The notes below the pieces were generated by a model. That model did no database searches. It saw only the letters and a program-made list of their open reading frames with translations, and had not been told where the DNA came from. From the NCBI GenBank assembly GCA_036172665.1, contig CM069869.1, forward strand, positions 4,712,001-4,776,000: DNA of 64,000 bases, given 5' to 3'. This document shows positions 23,801 through 35,800 of this stretch, in pieces. Position 1 is the first letter of the stretch. The number at the start of each line of letters is the position of its first letter. Both the position numbers and the translations under genes were made by a program. Source of the DNA: Prosopocoilus inquinatus (lineage: Eukaryota > Arthropoda > Insecta > Coleoptera > Lucanidae).

Positions 23801-26800
23801 CTGTTTAAACGTATCGATTAAAACAAGATGGCCTTTTAAAATACCCAAATAGTACCAACCTGTAGCGTCACTGTCTAGCTCCCTGTCGTCTATTAATAAC
23901 TCGTTATCGTCCATCAAATCGGTTGCTTGCATTTGCTGTTGATTTCCTCTTGAAGCTGCCAGTTGAGCGTGTATTTCTTCTCTTGCCTTGTTTTATTGAA
24001 AGAATTATTATTGTTTTATGCCACTTTCGATTCACTCGCACTGGTTGCACACAAAGTATCTTCATCTCGTTTTACTGCATGAAGTCTTGTTACCGTTCAA
24101 TTTCTGTCCGACCCCGAATATATATAATATATAATATATAATGTATATTGCTCCCCGTGAAATATTTTCGCAGACCGCCCGGCGAACTCTTTGCGTTCCG
24201 CCGATTTGCTTTCAAAGTATTTCCCCAGTGCTATTTGTTTTCCTGTAAAAGTTAGGATAAGGAAAAGTTTGGGGTCTTGAAAGTTAATTTTCCGGTCGCA
24301 TAGATTCTTTATTTAGCCTTTTTGATTTACGCATTATTGCAACATATTGTGAAATCAGCGATTTCTTTCCCACGTTAGCTTTACAGAAATTGAACCCTGG
24401 TCTTTAAGCCCATTGGTCCTCGTTGACGTAAGATTCTGTCGCGGTTGGCGGAGACACCCTATCTCTTCTTGTTTTAACCCCATCTCTTTCCGTTCGCCTG
24501 CGCGAAGCGATTTTGTCAGAACAGAATTGTCCTCGTTCTTCTCGGTGCAACAACACGTCTCGGGTTGGTGTGTTTTCTTTGTGTGTGTTTTCGCCCAAAA
24601 ATTAATGTTGGGGGATTCATCAACAGCTTTATTGCTGGATTAACCTGTTGCACAAGAGAATTATAAAACATTCGTATTGTCTACGCCTGTTCCCTTCCAA
24701 GTAGTTCCGCAGACAGGTGAGTCGTTGTTTGTTCTGTTTCGCTTCGACACTTTCTATCGCGTATCTTCTTTCCTTACAGGCTTTAGTTCAGGGGTACCCT
24801 TACCTCTGTGCCGCATTCGGCAAGAGTTCACGGTGGCCGTTCGACGCATCTGCACGGTCCCGTGAGTCCTGGCGAACCCCCTTGGAGCTGCTCAACACTC
24901 CTATCGCCGTGCGACACGCGCAAGGATAAGGTTGGCTTGACTTTTGTTAATCTTGTTTTATTTTACGAACATTCCTACCGGATAACGGCGTGTATTTATG
25001 CATTGCGCGTTGATTTGATTTGGGTTCGCTGTTTGACATTTTTGCGGACCCTTCCTGTTATTTTTAAAGACACCGATGCGTTTACCTTAAGCGCATTCAG
25101 GTATGAGAAATGTAATTAGCACTGTTGCGGTTAGATTTAGATTTTAATTACGTGCATTTGCGATTTTGTCTCAGTGTATACTGGTTTAATATTCTGTTTT
25201 GCGTTTCACTGAATTGATGTTTATTATATAATTGTTTTGCATTTAATAAAACTGTATTTGAATCGTATCTTGGATGAGTCGTGGTTTTCTTGATTTTTCC
25301 CCGCGGTTCCCCATAGCCCAAAAGAAATTAAGTGGCGCCTTTATTTTGTTTTGTTGGTTCAGATTTAGTTTATTTTTTTTTTTACCCACCCTATCCCATT
25401 GGGGCTGGCCGACGACGCCGAAACGTCTGTCACGGCGATCACTTGCGATACCTGTACAGGTAGGTAGCAGTCTTACAGTTTTCTTTTTGCGTTGAGGGAA
25501 TGTGTCTCCAATTTCTGTTGCGAATCCGGTCGTTGCCGTAAGATCGCGGAGCTCGTCCCGTTTGAGATGGGGTTATGCGTGCTTTTGAGTGGTGCGCGCT
25601 ATCTTCACTTTACTTACTTACGCACGTCGCTTGCGGTGGTGGTCTCGTTTCAGAGTGTTGCTTTGGAAGTTTAATTTGACCCCCGTTTATCTTCGCGCTC
25701 TTGTAGCGCAAGAAAGTTTTTCCCGTTGCTATTGGGCCGCTGTTGGCGAATTTGGTTAACGACGTGCGAGCATGCTCATGTGCTTTCACAAGGTGATTTC
25801 TTTTTTTCTTCTCTCCGTCTCTTGTACGAGCACCTTTTGCAGACCACGTTTTCGTTTGGTTGAGGCGTTTTATTAATGGTTGTTGCTTCCCCTTTCTCAA
25901 AGCAACTTATATGGGGCCTATATACTACCCCCCCCCTTTCCCCACCCGTTCATGAGGAAGCCTGTCGATGCAAACTGAGGTATCCGACACGCCGTAGCTC
26001 AGCCTTTTTGGCTCGCCGTTTTTTTTTTGTTTCTGACGTCGACTCAGCCAACGCCCTAGAGAGAAGTAAAACAAGAACGTTCGGGAACCGACGCAGGTGG
26101 GGCCCGTTTTTCTTTGATAACCACATAAGCTCGAACCATCTCTGTCTTTTTTTTCTGTCCTCTCACCGGCGGCGTCGACTCGTGTAGCACGGATGTGAGC
26201 CTACGGATTTATTTTATTTTTTTTGCGGCGACAACCTCACTAAGTTGGGCCTCTACGGTTTGGCTGTTTATTTTTTTCTTTTTGTATTTTTTTGTAGTTC
26301 TCCGAGTAGTCGAACTTTTGTTGAAGTCCCGTTTACACCTTGTTATTTATTTTGTATCGTTTTCACTGGTTTAAATGGAGATTCCTTCAGAACGGAATTA
26401 TAATTAGCGTCACCTTTGTCATTTTTCCTTTGAAAGTTTTTCGCGTTGTCGCGCTTCACACGTAACGTGCTACACTTTATTTTGTCTTGATTTTTATGCG
26501 CCTTTGCGGATGTTACAAATAAAAATTCCGTTACTATCTGTTATATCTCACCCTGTCGTGCGCAGACGCAAGAATATTCTTGCAGAAGCAAAGGTTACCC
26601 TATTTTGGGCTTTGTATTTTTAGTTGTTGCTATTTTGATACTTAAAACACGGCCGAACACCTCTTCAGGGTGTCTGTGTAATTTTGTGAACTGCGTTCTG
26701 AACCTTGCCGGTTCGAATAAATTGCTTTTTGGCCGTAACGAACTTTGTTCATTTATTAGATTTCTATTCAATAACTTTGAGTTGGTTTACTTTTGGGGAA

Positions 26801-29800
26801 GGAGGTTCCTTCATCACCTTCAAGGGTACGCTGTCGAGGAAGCGGGTCCAAGGGGGTTTGCCCTTGACGAGAACGTCTAAGAAAATATCTATCCGGCCGT
26901 GTGTTCTTGACACCTTTGGGTTGCGTAACCACCGCTGGGTGATGCCCTTTTCCGTAACATCCTTAGAGATATCCCACGCCATCTCCACTGAGTGGGCACA
27001 ACTCTGATTTTCCATCTCGTTTTCGAAAGGACGACCGAAAGCTGACTTCCGGGCCGAGGTAAGTTGCGAAATTGGCGCAGGCCCTCTCATTTCTCCTGAA
27101 CTGGTCAAACGCGCCGAACTTTCGTTTCGGGTTACCGAACGAGAGAAAGGTGTCAGAGGTTAGAACAAGATGCAAATACTGTGAGTGCGACCAGTGCAAC
27201 TGAATCCGAAACGCCATTAAATAACTGTAAGGGGATTGTAAGTCTTACCTGCAGAATAGCGTCATCGGGGCCGCCGTGCTCGAGAGCTGCTTTCAGCGTA
27301 GCTTCAGGATGCGTGGAACCCAGAGGATTGTGCACGAATCGCTTGCGTCTGCGCGCGTCGTCTTCCCAAGCATCCAATTTCCAGAACTCGCTCATTCTGA
27401 AACACGTCTTTGTTAATAAAAACCATCGCCAATAAAATTCTGCGCAAATACTTCGCCCCCTGTGGATCCATGTAACCCCAAGCGCCGTGCTTGTTCGACA
27501 TTATGTTTCTGACTTTCTCCAGAAGCCTGCTGGCGATGACGTTATCGCGCCTTCTCGCGGCCGTTATCAAATGATCGCACATCCTCTCCTCTTCTTTTCT
27601 ATCCAACAGCGTTTGAGCACATTGCGACTGAAATAACATAGATTGTTACGATTAAAATTTTTTACGCTTTCAGATTACACGAGTACCTCAAAATCTGCAT
27701 GTTTCAGAACATCATCCGCCCTCATCCTATTCAAAATAAATTCAGCTTCGTTCGCCACGCGGACTATGTGATCCTTCATGGCGTGCGATAGAAGACGCCC
27801 TTCGTTTATGAGTTCGATGAATGCGAGACCTGCGTGCTTCTGCAGCGAATTCTGCCACTCTTGGGAACACAAAAGCATCACCAATTCCACCACGGAGTTG
27901 CTGTTTTTGAACGTCGTCAAGCCCTTGCCTTCCATCAACAGCTCTTGGCCGTGCGAGCCGACCAAGGTCTTCGACAGAAACGGGGCGAAGTCAATCATGA
28001 TTTCGCGCAACAACGGGCAAACCGACCCCAAAGCCATCTCCAGCTTTTGAGTTAGGGAAGCTTCCCTGGAGGGGGTCGGAATGGAGATGTGGTCGACTAG
28101 ATTGTTAACCGGTAGATCGTCGGGTCTTATCTGCGTGGGGGTCTGAATCAGACTGTCGGGGATTCGGACCACCGAAATTTCCGAATGCTGTTTTTCCCCT
28201 CGCTCCTGGATGTTGCCTTCAGTATCGAGGAGGCTCGAGTGTGAAATATTCTGCATGTTCCTCGTGTCTTCTTTGGTTACGGTATCTCCGTCCTCATTCA
28301 GATTGATGTCGGTCCAACTTTCGTCGTTGCTGAGAATCTTATTGTCTTCGATCATGATGTCATTGCCTTCTATGTTGTTGGTGTCGGCGGAATTGACAGA
28401 GTTGATTTCTTCTATCGAGTCAACGCTCTGGAATACATTATGCACGACGCATTTCGTAAGACAGTTTGCTTTCAGCGGGGGATGGAAAGGTGAATCGAAA
28501 GTAATATTTATAAAAAAAAACAAGAAAATAGTATAAAAAAATTCTTCAAATAACTTCCCAAAAACATATGCGATGTGTGGTTTGAAAATCATAGGTGGAA
28601 AACCTTTAATAATGTACAGGGTGACTCATAATAGTGTCAATAGTTGTGATGACTACTGGAATGCGATGCGTAAGGTGATTTTAAAATCGGGATGAATAAC
28701 TGTTTATGTCTTAGAAACTGAGTTACTGTGTCAACACAAAGCGAATGTTATGTGAAGTATCTTACGATTTTTATAGTAATCTTCTTATTATGCGCTTTAG
28801 TTGCATGATTGATGAATAACTCACGTACCCTGGGCAACGATTCGCATTCTTTTGATTTTTTGTGCTACGACAAAAACGCGTGTCAAGTTCCTCTTCCAAG
28901 TTAATGGAGTCTCCATAATTAAATTTTTCGCCCGTAATGCGCATTAAACATAGGATTTTCTTCACTTTAATTCGGCCCACCGCCGATTTCCAAATTGACT
29001 GTTAAAAAGTTTTCATCGCCAGAAACTTGTAAATAAACGCGTTTTACAGTTCCAGTTCAAGGTACACAATCGTGTATTATTTCTTTTATTTCTCGAGAGT
29101 TCTTCGTGTCACAATCGCTGTTGCCGTTACGGTCAAGTCGGCTTCCCTTTGTGTACGCATGTTAGGGGTGTGGTGGTTCGTTTCCGGATAGTCTCTCATT
29201 CGAAACGCATGTTTCTCTCTCTTGTTTGCCAGCAATGAGACGGCGCAGTTTTGTTCACGTCCGTATAACGTGTAGTGTGTTTGGGGTTGGGGACGTTTTG
29301 GAAACGAAATTTTGTTGGAAACTGTGACCCTACCGTCATGTACGGATGTACTCACTTCGTTAGTCGTTTCCCTGACTGTTTGTGGGACTATTTTCTACGG
29401 GTTTGACGCCCGTACGCATAACGCAACGTTTACGCTACCACCAAAACGTTAGCCTACGTTAATAGACACTTTGGACAAAATTGTTTATCCGTAACCGTAC
29501 GACGTATACGTATTGTGATACGTTTAGCTCCTCCCACTTTCCGTATCTTTCTACGGATGCGTCAATCTTGATATATACACCGACGTAAAAACCCTAATGA
29601 TACGTTCAATTTATCGCGGCTTGGCGTATCGTAGAAACTTGAATTTTGCTTATGTTTTACAAACGTTCTCGCTAGGAACATGCCAGAAACTTGAGCAGGT
29701 ATCCAAAACTTAAACTTTGTCATTTGTATACTCTACGTTTTGTAAGGATACGTCTTTAACACTCATACAAACCTGTTAAATATCCGACGTAAAACATTAA

Positions 29801-32800
29801 CCGAAATCCATTCCCCTAATTAAAAAACTCAAAGTCGTAAACGTATACGCAAAGATTTACGTATACGTGATACGAATACGTCTACGCAATGTATGTCCAA
29901 AGTGTCTAATAAGTTTAACAATTTAAAAGACGCTGTTGTCCTAGGTAACCGCGGAATCGTACCCGCCTACAACAAAGTTGGTTATGATTTATATTTGGCG
30001 CTTGCCTTTGGTTCAGATGTCATTTTGAGAATGAAGTTTTCAGAAATTTTTTTGGAATTTACCATGGGTGGTAAAATAATTATTGATTTGTACTTCAGTA
30101 TTTCAAATATTTCCATTGTAAATGATCATTTTTAATGTTGATATGAAGTGAGTTTTAATATTTGTGAACCGTTCGCGACGCTGATCTATAAAATTCATAT
30201 TGGGCTAGTGTTGACCTTTGCGCAAACGGGCGCGTCGCGAGAACTATAGTCAATCTATAAATCAGTCTTTAAGTTTCTCCGGGTTTGGTGGACGTAAGAA
30301 ACCCTCCTTGGACTTGCTTTCCACCGAGCAAGGCAAGCGCCATGTCGTTTTCCCATTTTGTTACCTGCTTGTTTTCCACGTGCGTTTGTTGCTTGCGTTC
30401 GTCAATTTCTCGTGTATCCCCTTTATAGCAAGTAGTCTGGGGCAGATTTTCATCGGCAGTTCGACGCCGGATGTTTGGCTCTGTCCAACCTCAGCTGAGC
30501 TCCGAGATGCGTCACTTTCAACACATGCCTTCGCTAAAACGAGAAAAGGTATTGCCGCTTCCGTTTTTGAACTGTCGCAGCTACCTTACTGACGTCTCGT
30601 TTCGAAGGAAATCTTGAGTGAAAATATTCCAATTTCTCTTCACGCCTACGGAATTGTATGCATGACGTAATTCTCCCGGGTGTGCATATCGTCAGTGGCG
30701 GAGATTAAGCTAAGCTGCAGGAGTTTCGGCAACGAATTCAGTGGGAAGGGGCGCGCTGTTTGTTGGGAAACGTAAGCAGCGGAGTTTTGTCACGCTCGTC
30801 ATATTTATTAAAGTCATATTTACACTGTTTGTCCTATCTTTTTAATTAGTTTTCAGTTTGAATTTTAACTTAACATTGTTCATACTAATGATGATGATGT
30901 TCTTGATAGCGAAAAATTTACATAATTTTTGAGACTTCCTCCGTTTTTCGCCTTTCTCCGTCTTGCCTCTGCGCGCTTATCGCCTTAACATTTTTGTTAC
31001 ATTATTTTGATGCTTGTGATTGTAAGCAAACACGAGAGTACTCACGTCGGTGCGCCTTCGTCCCCTTCGGTTTGGGCCACGTAAACTTGAATAATTCCGT
31101 AGGTTTACGATAGATCACCCTGCTAGGGAATACATACAAGTACTGAATAAACAAGTGCTTGTATCAATAAACGACTTGATTTTGGACCGAACTAGAGATT
31201 ATTTGATTAGTCATTACCAAACGGAGGATCTAAGAAAGTGAACTGGAATCAACCAGTTTTAGACAGCGGTAGCCCCAGCACGGAACCTGCGTTTCGTTGT
31301 TACCCGTGCTCATATCTCATCATATATAACTACTCGGGCTTTCGCGCAGTTAGATATCCTCAGACTATTTACAATTGCAAATTCCAATAGATAACAATAA
31401 CTTTTCGCTGCTTTTGAATATGTAAAATATAATAAATTATTGTACAAATATATATTTAAAATCGCGCGGCGCCCGACCGCTACTGACTCCGAGGTTTCTC
31501 GCGCGCATCTTTGGGCGGACATCCATTTAACCAGTACAATACTGTGAGTAACGCCGCTTCCATGAATGCACTACTTCTCTGACTAGCCGATTGTTCAATA
31601 TTGCTAGTCGCGCGAAGCCGGCAAATACGTTGAGCCGTCAAGATGTTGTATTTATAATATCTGGCCGCTTTGTTGCAATAATAACCCGTACCACTTTTTC
31701 CAATCCTTTCAGTGGTGATTACTTCGGCTGGGACGTATATTTTTTGGGAGGGGTAACAAAGAACTTCACTATGATTTCGTTTTCTTTTGTATTCCCTAAC
31801 GGTTGCCACTTGGGGTATACCAACGGAGAAGTGGGGGTCCTAGGGAACTGTATCTTTCGGGAATAAACAGGGATAGATTTCCTGGCAGTTTATCACCGAT
31901 ACTTGTGGGTCGCGTAGTCATTGCTGGGTGGTGCCCTTTTGAAATCCTCCACGCCGTCTCCACTGAGTGGGCATCATTATGCAGCTTTTCTCTACATCAA
32001 TCTCCGAGAGAACGACCGACTCTGCTTCAGAGATACGATAGCTTACGGATTAGCGCAGGCCCATTCTTTTTTTCCTTGTGGGTCAAAACGCGCTACGCAC
32101 TTCTTTTGTCACACTTGTGACAATTACTGTTGTGACGCAGTACAGTTATTTCAGTGATCACCAAACAATTTACATCTGAAATTTCAACGCATTTCTATCT
32201 TCAAAACTATACATATTAGAACCCGTATATCTACAGTGTTTTTGGTTTTGTTCTTTCGAGTGCTGTCTGTGTTTACTCATTTCGAATCACCCCGTGCAGA
32301 GAGTCCGAAAATTATGCCTGAATCAATTTCTAGTGAACCTGAACGTTATAAATCATTCCTCGAAAGGTTTTCCACTTCCGACTTACGCCAACAAAAATCG
32401 CATAATACTCATTTGGAATTATTACAAACATGCAGTTACTAAGTAAGTGACTGAATAATTTGGCCGATGTGTTGATTAGAGCAAGCAAAATGCATTCATG
32501 ATTCATTACCTTCTTAACACGAGCACCGTCACGATTACGAGCATGCCTCATCCCATCCACAGAGTAATCTACAGAGAACCCATGTCCGATAGAAGGGCGC
32601 TGTTGTGCGCTCACCTGTTCAAGGCGCGCCACAGCAAAGCAAGTTAGTAAAGGAAATAAATACAGCATTCTCAGTTAATAGGGAAAAATCATTGGATCAC
32701 ATGCAATAGGCAAGGCTGTCAATAAAAACAAATAATACGACAAAACTCCATCAAAATATGTATTACAAAAAAGGTCAGAAAGGTCTTTCACCAGAATTTT

Positions 32801-35800
32801 GATTTACTGTCGAAAGCAAGAAAATAGTTGACAATTTCAGTTTCCTGTAATTTCTGTTTGTCTAAAATGGTACGACTTTACATGTGACACTTCGAAATGA
32901 ACAAAGTTTTCAGGCTTGATAAGCTCAAAATGAAACGTTTTGTAGTCAAAACTTTTCTAAAATGTGTGAAAGCATATTTAAACGACAACATTTTGGTGAC
33001 AGAAAAATTACAGGTAACTGTAACCGTCTACTGAATTTGAATTTTATTAACAGCCTCCCATTCAATATAAAAAAATGTTATGGAATACTTGAACTACATA
33101 TTTAAATTCATCAGATCATTTTACTTGTGTTAGATTTTTATCAAATCGCATAATTTACAGGAATGTTAAAAATGAAAGCTTAAAAACTATCAGATTAAAA
33201 AAATACAGATTCCTGTAATCCATGCCCTTGTCCAAAGCGATCAAGTTCTATAACGACTGTTTTGAGTTGGCAATGCAATCAAAGCGTTTTTTTATTCGAT
33301 TATGTGCAACACTGCGAGCAGATCGTACGTGTGTTCGTTTCACATTCGACTCAGATCAGTAAATATCATAAATGAGGTGAGATTTTCCGAGTTAAAACGT
33401 TCCTAAAAAAAAACAAGTTACTTCCGTTCACGTCGCGCAAATGTCACACTATAGTAATGACCACCAACGGTCATTACTATAGTAATGACCACCTACGGTC
33501 ATTACTATAGTACATGTACCGGTGGAAGGGAGGAGTAGGAGCGGGCAGTCGCGCCTTCGCATCCTGCTTTGATTTGAATGTAAAATGAACTGAATTCAAA
33601 TCAGTGCCGGACGCGCAGGCGCAACCGCCCGCTCCTACTCCTCCCTTCCACCGGTACCTGTACCAAGTTCCGTTCTGTAGTCATTACACGCGCTTGAATT
33701 CTAACCTAAATCTTTATTTGATTGTTGCGAGGGGAAGAAAATCGTCTCACAAAATCTTAACACCGAGCCTATAAAAAAAAAGATACAAATTTCCAAAGCA
33801 AGGACCCCCCATAACCATGTGTCCAAAGCGTGCAGCGCACGCGGGCGCCTTGTTCAAGTGACGGTAATTAGCCTCTTGGCTACTGTGGATATTTTGTCAT
33901 CTTTTTGGATAAAAAAATTAATCCGAAACAATTTCTTGTCTGGTAAGTTTTTCGAACACTCTATCCGCAAGATTGAACAGCCTTGATAAAGCCGTCAACC
34001 TCATAGCAAAACGTTGATTAACATAGAACAGTCAAATGCGACAATTAAAAAAGTTCCATTTTTGTAATTTTCAATAATTTATGTATGCTGTCACGGTTTG
34101 GTTGAAAAAAAAGCAAATTACATTTTATTTTTTAAGTTTTTAGAAATTTAAGTTCCTTTTGCTTTTGTGTTTTTCTCTTTTAACTGAAGAAAGCCCGCAG
34201 GACCCGAACCTGTCTCCGCTCTCATTGTACTCGATGGCCGTCGCAGAGACGTTAAATGCTTAATATTATTTTTTTTTCTGTTTTTTTCCACTTTTTGTTT
34301 CTTTTAAATTTTTTGATAATTTTGATAATTGACCGTTTTCGTGCGCTCCAACTCATTTGGGGACTCGCGGCAGCTAGGAACTTGAAAAAAGTGAAGAAAA
34401 ATGTTTAAAATAAGTTGAGGAACTTAAAAGAAAATTCCCCAATGTTCCCCAATTTTTTTCCGTTTTGTATTTCTTCTATATTTCCTTTAATTTTTTCGGA
34501 TAATTTTGATAATTGGCCGCTTTTGCATGCCCCAACTCATATGAAAGCTCGTGGCAGTTAGGAACTTGAAAAAAGTGACGTGATGTTTAAAAAAGTGAAG
34601 GAAAATGTTAAAAAAAATGAAGTAAAATGTTTGAAAAAATTGAAGGAAAATGCTTTCAAAAAATTGAAGGAAAATGTTTTCAAAAAACTGAAGGAAAATG
34701 TTTTCAAAAAACTGAAGGAAAATGTTTTCAAAAAGTTGAAGAACTTTAAAAAAAATTTCCCTAATGTTAAATAAATGTGGAGTGGCACCCGGGCGGTTTT
34801 CGGCCTGCCTCACGGCGGCCCTGTTTGGAGTTTCGGTTTTTCTATTTAATTTTTTTTTTAATTTTCTTTCTCATTATTTTCTCTTTTATTTTTTTCGATA
34901 ATTTTGATAATTGACCGTACTTGCATGCCCCAACTCATTTGTCAGAGGGCGCCGAAATATGAAATGGCACGCGGGCGGCTTTTGGCCTCGAGGGGGTCCT
35001 GTTCCAAGGTTACTGAATGCCGCTGAGTAACTCCGAGTTTTGCGATAAAAAGAAAACACTTCTTGTTTTCCTAGTTTATTTGACGTAACATCAGCAGCAA
35101 CAAGATTTAAAGCTGATGGAAGGTTCGCATATTCAGTACGCAGATATCCAATGTTTGTTTAAAAATTAAGTTGCGATTAAATAAAATTAGAATGAATCAT
35201 ATCGCGTACCAGTTCAGAATGAAATAAGTCAAGCAGCGGAGGCCGATTTTCCTGAAATTTTGTGCCCGGCGCGCGTCTGCAAATGATGGAAATCGTAGTT
35301 ACGAAAATTGCAATATTGCACCTAAATTATGCACTCAATTAAGAATGTTTTTTTTGCATAGCAGATGCAACATCTGATATACCTCACTTACGTAACAATT
35401 GGGAAGGGAAAAGTGCTAAAGTAGTTCGGGACTGTAGAAGAAATGGATAGTCGGAGTCCTTCTAGTCTTACTTCGCGCCTACGCGTCACGTTCCTCGTTG
35501 AAGCTTATTTTAAATTAATTTTTCTTTCGGTCAGTTTCTTCACTTTGTAATTAATGTCGCGAATGAAGATATAACTCATCATAGTGCGTGCGGAAAAAAC
35601 AGCGAAAATTCTCCTTCGGTAAGCACACCAAAGTTGGTCGTGTTCTCTGTTTATTATTTATTTATTTATTTATTTTTTTAAATCAAACAGTTCGGAGATA
35701 TTTGTTCCAAAGATCGTTTCTCACAACTTACTAAAAACACCTGAAAAACTACAAGGAAACAATTGAATCGTTCCTTCTTTTACAGGCAGAAAAGACAATT

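Noticed and set aside
25400..25450. Possible hammerhead ribozyme: 'gacgacgccgaaacgtctgtc' here and a similar string at 61.5 kb
   Set aside because: The GAAAC part is present but the CUGANGA core is not, and no stem III cleavage context could be drawn.
27778..28536. Plus-strand open frames of 73-108 codons
   Set aside because: Shadows of rg exon 12.
30218..30592. 124-codon open frame starting '[12 protein letters not shown]'
   Set aside because: No motif, and it sits in unclassified repeat-like sequence.
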